34,859 bases of DNA from Planctomycetota bacterium (GTDB lineage Bacteria > Planctomycetota > Planctomycetia > Pirellulales > Pirellulaceae). Below the pieces are notes generated by a model. It was given only the letters and a program-made list of their open reading frames with translations, was not told the DNA's origin and did not search any database. Below, in pieces: positions 1 through 8,938 of this stretch (positions are counted from its first letter, which is position 1; every line of letters begins with the position of its first letter). Position numbers and translations under genes: made by a program. The stretch spans positions 1 through 34,859 of the forward strand of contig RFIQ01000228.1 in NCBI GenBank assembly GCA_003695565.1. Reading direction: 5' to 3'.

Positions 1-300
1 CACTCGCCGAGTGCATGCCGAAGCATCGCCGGGGATGGCTAGAGTGCGGTCTGTTCCACGGTGCAAGCAGACGGTACTGCCGTGGAGATTGGGCGTGGGT
101 TGGCGCATGTGGGTTGGGTTGGTGGGGCGGACGGACGTTGGTTACCCCAGGGGAGAGGCACTTCCGGCGGAAGTGCCCCACCTGGGAAGCGTTGGCATGA
201 TGGTCGACGCTGGCTGCGCTGGCGGAAGTGCTCCACGTGGCTTGCACTCGCCGAGTGCATGCCGAAGCATCGCCGAGGATGGCTAGAGTGGGGGCTGTGC
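1..300. repeat. Intergenic cluster of direct repeats and palindromes
   Basis: cactcgccgagtgcatgccgaagcatcgccgRggatggctagagtg occurs at 1-46 and 245-290 with one mismatch. ggcggaagtgcYccacStgg occurs at 166-185 and 221-240. GGCACTTCCG-G-CGGAAGTGCC palindrome at 157-177 and TGCACTCG-C-CGAGTGCA at 243-259. Confidence 0.85.
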
Positions 301-306
301 CAACGC

Positions 307-930
307 TTAGGCCGTCGCCGACTTCGATGTATCGCGCACAAAGGTTCTCCACGAAGCGTATCGCGGATCGTCGATCGAGATGGCCATGGCTGGGTTCTCA
401 CGCGGTTTGCGCGGCGTGCTGAGCAGCTTCATGCCGGCTTGCGCGGGCGTGCGGCCACCCTTGCGGGCGTTGCACTGCTTACAGCAGCAGACGATGTTTT
501 CCCAAGTGGTCCGACCACCCAACGACCGTGGGACAACGTGATCCAAACTCAACTGGCTCAGCGGCCGCTTCTCCCCACAATACTGGCATTGATGGTCGTC
601 GCGCGCGAAGAGATTTTTGCGATTGAATCGCACCGTGGTCTTGGGCATGCGATCGAAACGAGTCAGCCGGACGATCCGCGGTACCTGGATTTCAAACCCG
701 ACCGCTTGCAGGTAATCTTCCTCAGGCTGCTTTTCCAGCGACAACAACTGGCTAAGCTCACACCAGGCATCGAAATCGTAATTGGCGTAGTTGCCGTCCT
801 CGATGGTGATGACTTCGGCGCAGCCTCGGTACAGCAGCGTCATTGCGCGGCGCACGTTGATGATGCGAATCGCCATGTAGTATCGGTTCAACACAAGTAC
901 GCTGCACTGCAACGCCGAGCCGTCGGCCAT
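307..930 (-). CDS. HNH endonuclease family protein
   Basis: 207-aa ORF with HNH core CQYCGEKRPLSQLSLDHVVPRSLGGRTTWENIVCCCKQCNARKGGRTP. Confidence 0.9.
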   Translation of the reverse strand: MADGSALQCSVLVLNRYYMAIRIINVRRAMTLLYRGCAEVITIEDGNYANYDFDAWCELSQLLSLEKQPEEDYLQAVGFEIQVPRIVRLTRFDRMPKTTVRFNRKNLFARDDHQCQYCGEKRPLSQLSLDHVVPRSLGGRTTWENIVCCCKQCNARKGGRTPAQAGMKLLSTPRKPRENPAMAISIDDPRYASWRTFVRDTSKSATA

Positions 931-1096
931 GGATTACCTCCCATTCCGTTTTCGCATTGGCGGTGTTTAAGTGGTTTATTCTACCGCACCCCGCCGCATA
1001 AGGCTACTCGATCCAACCATGTCGCCCAGTCGCCGCAATCGCAGATCCACGCCTTCCTCTGGACGTCGAGCCCCTGTCGCCGGTCCGCTGTCGGGG

Positions 1097-2446
1097 ATGT
1101 GCGTTCCGCCGCAAGCCCGCATTCCCACCGTAGTTGTGTCGCGCCCCACCTGGCACCCAAATGTTTATCGCAAGCGGATATGGCGGGTTTTTGGCTATCC
1201 CCAACCGGGTGACTGGGTGGCGGTTGCGGCCCGCGACGGCGACTCCGCGAACCGGGGCGCAGAGGGGGACGGCCCTGGCGTTTCAGGTGCCGATCCCGAC
1301 GGGGACACCACCGCGACGAAGGGGCAAGCCGCGACCACCCCGACAATCATGGGACAGTCTTCCGCAGGGGAGCGTTCGCCGAAGGTGTTCGGATTCGGGT
1401 GGTACAACCCGAAATCGGAAATCGCGGTACGCATTGCGCGGTGGGGAACGCAACCGCCTGGAGAAACGTTTTGGCAACAAATCCTGCAGCGCGCGGTCGC
1501 CTTGCGGTGCGATGCATTGCGGCTGGATAGTGTCACCGATTGCTACCGGGTGATCCACGCCGAAGCGGATGGCATCCCTGGGCTGGTCATCGATCGGTAT
1601 GCCGATGTGCTCAGTGCGGAAGTGTTCAGCATGGCGGCTGGTTTGCGCGCCATCGAGATACTGGAACGGTTGCAGGAGATGCTGGGTACGCGTCATTGGT
1701 TGATCCAGCCGGCACCGCACCTGCTCAGCCAAGAGGGAGTCGAAGTGCCGCGTCAGCAGTCGAGCGACTTGCCTCGCCGCGTGACCATCCGCGAGCACGA
1801 TTGGAAATTCCACGTGGACTTTTCCACGGGGCATAAAACGGGATTTTTTTGCGACCAACGGGACAACCGCCACCGCCTGCAGCAGTGGTGCGAGGGCAAG
1901 GAAGTGTTGGATCTGTGCTGTTATACGGGCGGTTTCTCCGTGGCTGCCGCTCGGGGAGGTGCATCGTCGGTTGTGGGAGTCGATCTGGATGGCGAGCCGC
2001 TGGAATTGGCTCGCAAGAATGCTGCCCTCAATGATGTGAAAATCAAATTCACCCAAGCGGACGCGTTTGGCTACATGCGGGATATGCTGCGCGGCGGACG
2101 CCAGTTCGATGTGGTGGTGCTGGACCCTCCCAAGTTGATCCGCAATCGCGCGGAATTGGATGAGGGGACGCGCAAGCACTTCGACCTGAACCGGTTGGCG
2201 GTCCAATTGGTCCGACCCGGCGGATTGTTGCTGACTTGTAGCTGCGCCGGATTGTTGGCCGAACGCGATTTCCTGCGATTGCTCTACGCTGCAGTACGCA
2301 GTGCTGAGCAGCCGACTGCGTGGAATCCCGATCCACCGGTGCGATCGGCTCAAGTGCTGGCTCGCACCGGTGCAGCGCCCTGCCATCCCATCGCCGCCCG
2401 ATGCCCGGAAACGGAGTATCTGAAAGCCGTTTGGATGCGGCTATAG
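1097..2446 (+). CDS. Class I SAM-dependent rRNA methyltransferase, RlmI-like (PUA plus methyltransferase)
   Basis: Motifs HKTGFFCDQRDNR, VLDLCCYTGGFSVAAARGGA, VVVLDPPKL. ORF open from 971; start at 1097 (MCVPPQARIPTVVV) preferred but uncertain. Confidence 0.88.
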   Translation: MCVPPQARIPTVVVSRPTWHPNVYRKRIWRVFGYPQPGDWVAVAARDGDSANRGAEGDGPGVSGADPDGDTTATKGQAATTPTIMGQSSAGERSPKVFGFGWYNPKSEIAVRIARWGTQPPGETFWQQILQRAVALRCDALRLDSVTDCYRVIHAEADGIPGLVIDRYADVLSAEVFSMAAGLRAIEILERLQEMLGTRHWLIQPAPHLLSQEGVEVPRQQSSDLPRRVTIREHDWKFHVDFSTGHKTGFFCDQRDNRHRLQQWCEGKEVLDLCCYTGGFSVAAARGGASSVVGVDLDGEPLELARKNAALNDVKIKFTQADAFGYMRDMLRGGRQFDVVVLDPPKLIRNRAELDEGTRKHFDLNRLAVQLVRPGGLLLTCSCAGLLAERDFLRLLYAAVRSAEQPTAWNPDPPVRSAQVLARTGAAPCHPIAARCPETEYLKAVWMRL

Positions 2447-2790
2447 CCGGGCCTGCGCGCCTTCCCTCCCCAGGTAACTTGGGCCGGTACCCCTTGGCTG
2501 GTGCGGCCTCACCGCGTGAATTGCGTGGGGGGGAACATCCGTAAGTGGTCGCGGAGCCGCCTGAACGGTCGGCAGCGCGCACCAATCGACTTGACCGCAG
2601 TGGCCGACTGCCCACAATCGGCGGATCGGGCTACCATGATGGAACGAGGCTGACCCGGTCAGAGGGAGGCACGGAAAGGACCGTGACGGAAGGTGCCCCG
2701 CCACCGGCGCGACCTCCTTCGACCTACGCCAAGGGGCTTCGGATTGCTGGGCCCCGGATTACTCCACCTCAAGCACACACAAGATTCCGC

Positions 2791-4017
2791 ATGACGACCG
2801 ACTCAAACCCCTCGACGATGCGGCTCAGCCAATTGCCGGACGCCCACGGGCGTTTTGGGCCCTACGGCGGGCGCTACGTTCCCGAGACCCTGACCCGAGC
2901 CTTGGAGGAACTGGAGCGGGAGTATGCCGCGGCACGGGAGGACGTCGCATTCCGCCGGGAGCTGGACGAACTGCTGGCCCAGTTCGTGGGCCGACCTTCC
3001 CCGATCTACCATGCCCGCCGACTGTCGGAGATGGCCGGAGGGGCGCAGATCTGGTTCAAACGCGAAGATCTGAACCATACGGGCGCCCACAAGATTAACA
3101 ACACGTTGGGTCAAGCGTTGTTGACCCTCCGCATGGGCAAGCAGCGCGTGATCGCCGAGACGGGGGCGGGACAGCATGGCGTGGCGACCGCCACCGCATG
3201 TGCCCACTTCGGAATTCCCTGCGTGGTGTACATGGGGGCCGAAGACGTTCGCCGTCAACGTCCCAACGTGTTCAGCATGAAATTGTTAGGGGCGGAAGTG
3301 CGACCGGTGACCAGCGGATCGCGGACGTTACGCGATGCAGTGAACGAGGCATTGCGAGATTGGATGGCTTCGGTCGAGACCACGCATTACATCATTGGTT
3401 CGGTGATAGGTCCCCACCCGTTTCCCATGATGGTCCGCGATTTTCAAGCAGTGATTGGCAGGGAGGCGCGCCAGCAGTCGCTCGATACATTCGGACGCTT
3501 GCCCGACACCGTCGTGGCATGTGTCGGTGGTGGGTCCAACGCGGCTGGTATGTTCTATCCGTTTATCGATGACGATCAGGTGCGATTGGTGGGAGTGGAA
3601 GCGGGGGGTATTTCTCCCGAACCGGGGCAGAATGCATCGCCGCTGACCCACGGCGCACCCGGCGTGTTGCACGGCAGTCGCAGCTACGTCATGCAGGACG
3701 AAGATGGGCAAACTTCGCCGGTTCACTCGGTGTCGGCGGGCCTGGATTACCCCGGGGTAGGTCCCGAACACAGTTATTGGCGCGACGTCGGTCGTGTCGA
3801 GTACACGGAATGCCGCGACGACACGGCGCTGAAGACTTTCGATCTGGTGGCCAAGACCGAAGGGATCCTGCCGGCGTTGGAGTCGTCGCATGCGATTGCC
3901 AAGGCCATGGAATTGGCCGCAACGATGCCCGCCGACAAGATCGTCATGGTCTGTCTGTCCGGCCGCGGTGACAAGGACGCTGCCGAAATCGCTCGCCTGC
4001 GGGGCGAAGAGTACTAA
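2791..4017 (+). CDS. trpB: Tryptophan synthase beta chain
   Basis: PLP-lysine region [59 protein letters not shown]. Start [14 protein letters not shown] at 2791 chosen over 2545. Confidence 0.97.
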   Translation: MTTDSNPSTMRLSQLPDAHGRFGPYGGRYVPETLTRALEELEREYAAAREDVAFRRELDELLAQFVGRPSPIYHARRLSEMAGGAQIWFKREDLNHTGAHKINNTLGQALLTLRMGKQRVIAETGAGQHGVATATACAHFGIPCVVYMGAEDVRRQRPNVFSMKLLGAEVRPVTSGSRTLRDAVNEALRDWMASVETTHYIIGSVIGPHPFPMMVRDFQAVIGREARQQSLDTFGRLPDTVVACVGGGSNAAGMFYPFIDDDQVRLVGVEAGGISPEPGQNASPLTHGAPGVLHGSRSYVMQDEDGQTSPVHSVSAGLDYPGVGPEHSYWRDVGRVEYTECRDDTALKTFDLVAKTEGILPALESSHAIAKAMELAATMPADKIVMVCLSGRGDKDAAEIARLRGEEY

Positions 4018-4074
4018 GCCCGCCCCATAGAAACCGGATTTTTCGACTCCATCAGGAGAAAGCTAGCCGCACCC

Positions 4075-4881
4075 ATGTCAGCGATTGACGAACGATTCCA
4101 ACAGTTGCGCGAAGCGGGAAAGAAGGCATTCATTCCGTTTGTCACGGCAGGAGATCCCTCGTTGGACATGACGACCCGCGTGCTGCGCGAATTGGCACAG
4201 GCCGGCGCTTCGATCGCTGAAGTCGGGGTGCCGTACAGCGATCCGATCGCCGACGGACCAGTCATCCAAGCCTCGTATACGCGGGCTCTGGACTCCGGAT
4301 TCCGCCTGCGCGAGTTGTGGCCCGCTATGGCCCAGTGCCGAGCTGACTTGGGGCAGATGCCGTTGGTCAGCATGATCAGTTATTCAATCATCCATCGCAT
4401 GGGCATCGATGCATTCTTGGATAGCGCTCAGGGAGCCGGCTTCTCCGGTGCGATCGTGCCCGACCTGCTGTTGGAGGAAGGCGACACATTGCGCAGCGCT
4501 GCTCGGCAGCGAGATTTCAGCTTGATTCATCTGGTTACACCCACCACCGACCGCGACCGGATGGTGCGCATCGCGGAAGCTTCGACCGGATTTCTGTATT
4601 TCGTTTCCGTGACCGGGATCACCGGCGAACGAAACGAGTTGCCTGCCGAACTGCTGGATCAAGTCGCCTGGTTGAAGGCTCGGACCGAACTGCCGGTGTG
4701 CGTGGGGTTTGGTATCAGCCGACCCGAGCACGTGCGGATGTTGCGGCCGATTGCCGACGGCGTGATCGTCGGCTCGGCCATCGTCCGTCGGTTGGCAGAG
4801 CATGCCGATGCCGACACCGCGCTCGGTGCTGTCCGACAACTGGCCGCGGAGTTGATCGAGGCGTTGGAGGAAGATGCCTGA
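4075..4881 (+). CDS. trpA: Tryptophan synthase alpha chain
   Basis: FIPFVTAGDPSLDMT, EVGVPYSDPIADGPVIQASYTRAL, VCVGFGISRPEHV, ADGVIVGSAIV; directly downstream of trpB. Confidence 0.97.
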   Translation: MSAIDERFQQLREAGKKAFIPFVTAGDPSLDMTTRVLRELAQAGASIAEVGVPYSDPIADGPVIQASYTRALDSGFRLRELWPAMAQCRADLGQMPLVSMISYSIIHRMGIDAFLDSAQGAGFSGAIVPDLLLEEGDTLRSAARQRDFSLIHLVTPTTDRDRMVRIAEASTGFLYFVSVTGITGERNELPAELLDQVAWLKARTELPVCVGFGISRPEHVRMLRPIADGVIVGSAIVRRLAEHADADTALGAVRQLAAELIEALEEDA

Positions 4882-4896
4882 GCGTCGGCCTATCCG

Positions 4897-4922
4897 CGTC
4901 CGGTCCGGGAACAGGCCGGACG
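4897..4922. terminator. Possible hairpin terminator between convergent trpA and comB
   Basis: CGTCCGG (4897-4903) / CCGGACG (4916-4922), perfect 7-bp stem in the short convergent gap; no U tract. Confidence 0.35.
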
Positions 4923-4953
4923 TGCGATGGTGCCAAGCCCGGGCGGACGGGGT

Positions 4954-5760
4954 TCACACCCACACACCTTGAAAACCGCAGTCCGGCGAGACTAGTCGAG
5001 GGATAACGTTCCAGCGATCCAGCTCCGCAGCCAACGCCAGATCGTCTTGGTAGCCGGCGGCTATCAAGTTTTTCCCACCATCTGTTTGTGCAAAGAAAGT
5101 TTGGATGCTTTCTCTCTCCAGCGGCTGCCCTGACTGCGGATCGCCAACATGCTTTGAACAAACGCGGTTCCACAATGCAAGTGCCTGTAGGCTGTCTTCG
5201 TCGGTGACGGGAAAGTCACCAGCCGCCAGAATGGCACCCGCCGTCAGCAGGTCCTCGCCAGCGATGGTTCCATTGGTTCCCGCGCACAGTATCCGGATAT
5301 CGGCGGGCGAGGGGCCGGCGCGGCTCGACTTCCACAAGAAACGGGCAATAGCCTGGCGATTCAGCAGCGAACCGAGCAGAATCGTGCCGGCACGCTGGGC
5401 CGCGGCCACGGCCCGCGTTCCATTGGTCGTGGTGAAAATCAGAGTTCTTCCCCCGACGCGACCGCGGGTGTACTCGCTGGGACTGTTGCCCAGATCGAAC
5501 CCGGGAATCGGTTTGCACTCCCGCTCCCCGCACAACAGGACGGGACCGCTCAATGCATCGCGCTGCGCCATTGCCTCGGAAATGCTACCGGCAACATGGA
5601 TGGCCGATGCCTGGTGGGCCAACGCCGTGCAGGCACAGGAAGTGAATCGCAGCGTATCGATGACGACGACCGTAGTTCGCTGGTCCACCGCCCCCAGTCG
5701 TTCGGGCAGGGTCGCCACACGGATGTTCGGTCGCTCTGGTTGGGTTGGCGTGTTCATCAT
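4954..5760 (-). CDS. 2-phosphosulfolactate phosphatase (ComB) family protein
   Basis: VVIDTLRFTSCACTALAH, LLCGERECKPIPGFDLGNSPSEY, LIFTTTNGTRAV motifs typical of ComB. Start at MMNTPTQPERPN (5760) preferred over 5850. Confidence 0.85.
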   Translation of the reverse strand: MMNTPTQPERPNIRVATLPERLGAVDQRTTVVVIDTLRFTSCACTALAHQASAIHVAGSISEAMAQRDALSGPVLLCGERECKPIPGFDLGNSPSEYTRGRVGGRTLIFTTTNGTRAVAAAQRAGTILLGSLLNRQAIARFLWKSSRAGPSPADIRILCAGTNGTIAGEDLLTAGAILAAGDFPVTDEDSLQALALWNRVCSKHVGDPQSGQPLERESIQTFFAQTDGGKNLIAAGYQDDLALAAELDRWNVIPRLVSPDCGFQGVWV

Positions 5761-5854
5761 GCACGTTGTACGGCATGGGGAGGGAACTGTCACGCCCCAT
5801 GCATTCCTGTCATGGTGGCCGCGCGTCGATTGCGTAGAATGAGGATCCATCGCG

Positions 5855-6000
5855 GATTCCGGCAGGGACTGCCGGGCGACTTTGGGGCTGGAGCGGAAGG
5901 CAGGTTACAAGTTTCCGGCAGGAACAGGTGGGCGACTTTGGATTGGGGCGGAAGGTAGGTTGGAAGATTCCGGCAGGGACTGCCGGGCGACTTTGGGAAT
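5855..6000. repeat. ~55/56-bp tandem palindromic repeat array upstream of recQ
   Basis: Units with ttccggcag at 5857, 5913 and 5968. CCGGCAG-GGA-CTGCCGG hairpin at 5859-5875 and 5970-5986; degenerate copy at 5915-5931. Each is followed by gcgactttgg. Confidence 0.9.
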
Positions 6001-6012
6001 GGGACTGAGAGA

Positions 6013-8628
6013 ATGAGCGTCAGCCAGCAAGCCGACTCCTTGAGCAACGCGTTGCAGCAGTTTGGGCTGACCGAGTTCCGGCCTGGGCAGCGTGAGGTGA
6101 TCGAAGCCATCCTGGCGGGGCACGATTGCATGTGCATCATGCCCACCGGCGGGGGAAAGAGCTTGTGCTACCAATTGCCTAGCGTGATCCGTGCAGGATT
6201 GACGATCGTCGTTTCGCCTCTGATCGCCTTGATGAAGGACCAGGTCGATTCGCTCCAGGCCCGGGGGATCCCGGCTACGTTGATCAACAGCACCTTGTCC
6301 GCCGCCCAGCAACAGCAGCGGTTGCAGGAAGTGGCAGCGGGGAAATACCGCCTGGTGTATGTGGCCCCGGAACGGCTGCGCAATCCGCGGTTCGTGGATG
6401 CGATTCGGGCCACGCCGATCCAGTTGTTGGCTATTGACGAGGCCCATTGCATCAGCCAGTGGGGCCACGACTTTCGCCCCGATTATGCCCGCATCGGCCA
6501 GTTTCGCGAAGTGCTTGGCGGGGTGCAAACCATCGCCCTGACGGCCACGGCCACGCCGCGCGTGCGCGACGATATCTGCGATGTACTGCGTCTGAGGAAG
6601 CCCAAGCAGTTCATGAGCGGTTTTGCCCGCCCGAATCTCCACTTCGGCGTGGTACAGGCCAACGCCGATCGTGAGAAGCTGGAACAGGTGGGACGTTTTC
6701 TCCAGCAGCAACCGGGGGCGGGAATTATCTACTGCGCTACCCGCAAACGATGCGATACCGTCGTCGAGTACATCGCCGAGCAGCTCCATATTCCCGTCGG
6801 CGCGTACCATGCCGGTTTGCTACCCGAGCAGCGTCGGGCGATCCAGGATCGTTTCATGAACGATGACTTGCGCATCGTCGTAGCCACCAATGCATTTGGC
6901 ATGGGAATCGACAAGCCCGATTTGCGTTTCGTAATCCATTTCAATATGCCCGGCTCGCTGGAAGCGTATTATCAGGAGGCCGGGCGCGCGGGGCGCGATG
7001 GTCTGCGCAGCACGTGCGTGATGCTGTACGCCTACCAGGATCGGTATATTCAAGAATTCTTTATCGACAATCGATATCCCTCCCGCGAGCTGATTCAGCA
7101 GGTCTACGAATTCCTGCAGGAAATCGACGAGGATCCGATCGAGATGACCATGGAGGAGATCAAGACGGCCCTCGGTTTGAGCGTCTCCGCCGAGGCCATC
7201 GGTAGTTGCTTGAAAATTCTGGCGCGGACACGCGTGCTGGAACGGCTGGAAGCCGGAGGCGGGATGGCGCGGGTCTGCCTGGACAGCAACCTGCCCACCC
7301 TCGTCGACTTGTTGCCGCGAGAGGCAAAGACGCAGCGAACCGTGCTGCGGGCTCTCGAACAAATGGTGGGTGATCGGCGGGGCGAGGAGGTGTACGTCCA
7401 TCCCGATGCGCTGTCCAGACGCACGCAGTTGGATCGCAAGCAGATCCAACGGGCGTTGCGGGAATTGAACAAGCTGGAGGCGGTCGATTACGTACCACCG
7501 TTTCGTGGCCGGGCGACCCACTTTCGCCGCCGCGATGTGCCGTTCGAACGGTTGGGGATCGACTTCGATCACCTTCGCAAGATGAAGGAGGTCGAGTACG
7601 AACGGCTGAACCAGGTGGTGGGCTACGCTCAGTCCAGCCTTTGCCGGCAGCGGGCGATTTTGCGTTACTTCGGCGATACCTCCGCGGACAACTGTGGTCA
7701 ATGCGATCGGTGCCAGCGGCGGCGTGGCTGGCCGCAGATCCCCGCCCCTGCAACGGCGGCCGCCAACCCGACTCCGGGGCAATCTGGCGAACCGGGCCAA
7801 ACCGGTTCTCCCAGTGGCAACGACCGAGCGGTCGGTGCCGATCAGGAGGCCGATCAGGCGGTGGTGTGTGCCGGCGATGATCCGTTGGTGCTCGCTGCCT
7901 TGGAAGCAATCGTGGACGCGGTGCGCAGGACGCACGGCCGAATTGGAAAACAATTGATTGCACAATTCTTGTGCGGTTCGCAGAACGCCAAAGTCCAGAA
8001 GATGGGGCTGACCCGGCTGGCCGGTTTCGGCATGCTGTCCGATTTGCGACAGGCCGATGCCGTCGAGGCGCTCGAAGCGTTGTTGCATGCCGGAGTTTTG
8101 ACGCAGCACGAGGTGACTCGCAATCGGCCAACGATTTCGGTTTCCGAAGAAGTGGGGCAGGGGAGGGAGGTCCGGACGGCGTTGGCTCGCGTTCCCCTCG
8201 ATCGAAGCCTGGCCGAGAAACTGCAGGCCATCGGCCGCCGCGTGGCCCGACCCCAACAGGCTGCCCAGCAGCGGATGGGGGAACAGGCCCGTCGCGAAGG
8301 GCAAGAGGCCTCTCCCGCACCGGCCCCGCGCGATCGCCATCGGGTCGATCCGCCGCCGCAGCAGCAGCGGGATGCAGCGCAGGGGGAAACCGCCTCCGAT
8401 TTCACCTGGACGATCATGCTGTTCCGCCAAGGAGCCGATTGGGGGCAGGTTCGCGCGATTCGGCGGATGTCTGATGACGAACTGGCGGCGAGTCTGTGCG
8501 ACGCATTGGCAGCCGGGAGGGCTTTGGAGGCGAAGTGGATCGCTTGCCCGCAGGATCAAACGCCGACACCCGGTCAGCAACGCGTCCTCCGCGAGTTGCG
8601 GCGGCGACGGGCCGCCGGTCTGACGTAG
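6013..8628 (+). CDS. recQ: ATP-dependent DNA helicase RecQ
   Basis: MPTGGGKSLCYQLP (Walker A), IDEAHCISQWGHDFRPDY (DEAH), FGMGIDKPDLRFVIH, EAGRAGRDG; zinc cluster C-RQRAILRYFGDTSADNCGQCDRC. Confidence 0.97.
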   Translation: MSVSQQADSLSNALQQFGLTEFRPGQREVIEAILAGHDCMCIMPTGGGKSLCYQLPSVIRAGLTIVVSPLIALMKDQVDSLQARGIPATLINSTLSAAQQQQRLQEVAAGKYRLVYVAPERLRNPRFVDAIRATPIQLLAIDEAHCISQWGHDFRPDYARIGQFREVLGGVQTIALTATATPRVRDDICDVLRLRKPKQFMSGFARPNLHFGVVQANADREKLEQVGRFLQQQPGAGIIYCATRKRCDTVVEYIAEQLHIPVGAYHAGLLPEQRRAIQDRFMNDDLRIVVATNAFGMGIDKPDLRFVIHFNMPGSLEAYYQEAGRAGRDGLRSTCVMLYAYQDRYIQEFFIDNRYPSRELIQQVYEFLQEIDEDPIEMTMEEIKTALGLSVSAEAIGSCLKILARTRVLERLEAGGGMARVCLDSNLPTLVDLLPREAKTQRTVLRALEQMVGDRRGEEVYVHPDALSRRTQLDRKQIQRALRELNKLEAVDYVPPFRGRATHFRRRDVPFERLGIDFDHLRKMKEVEYERLNQVVGYAQSSLCRQRAILRYFGDTSADNCGQCDRCQRRRGWPQIPAPATAAANPTPGQSGEPGQTGSPSGNDRAVGADQEADQAVVCAGDDPLVLAALEAIVDAVRRTHGRIGKQLIAQFLCGSQNAKVQKMGLTRLAGFGMLSDLRQADAVEALEALLHAGVLTQHEVTRNRPTISVSEEVGQGREVRTALARVPLDRSLAEKLQAIGRRVARPQQAAQQRMGEQARREGQEASPAPAPRDRHRVDPPPQQQRDAAQGETASDFTWTIMLFRQGADWGQVRAIRRMSDDELAASLCDALAAGRALEAKWIACPQDQTPTPGQQRVLRELRRRRAAGLT

Positions 8629-8663
8629 CTTGAAATCGGAGCTTTGCTCGAGTTCGCCGCCAC

Positions 8664-8693
8664 AGCGCGGCAGACGAAAGCGCGGCAGACGAA
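8664..8693. repeat. Perfect 15-bp tandem duplication
   Basis: agcgcggcagacgaa at 8664-8678 and again at 8679-8693. Confidence 0.85.
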
Positions 8694-8938
8694 GGCTCAC
8701 TGCTGGGGCGTCAAATTAGGCAAACAGGGGCGGCGATGCGGCTTGTACTGAAAGTGGTGGATGTACCGGTCGTACCGATTCGATCAATTATTCAGGCCCG
8801 GTAACGGCATCCCGAGTGCGATGCGGATGCAATTTTGGGGGAACGGGCCCAAGGACCGGGGGCGAAACTCCGCTTGGCGGACAGGGCGGCCGGTTCCAGG
8901 GAGGATGCGGGATACCAAGCGAACGGGAGTCGCGAACC

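Noticed and set aside
61-1212. 383-aa ORF on + strand
   Set aside because: Runs through the repeat cluster and antisense to the HNH gene.
6820-8700. 626-aa ORF on - strand
   Set aside because: Antisense to recQ, which has full helicase motifs.
8700-8938. Possible riboswitch in the leader of the Cys-rich gene
   Set aside because: GC-rich leader with some pairing potential, but no match to consensus motifs I could recognise.
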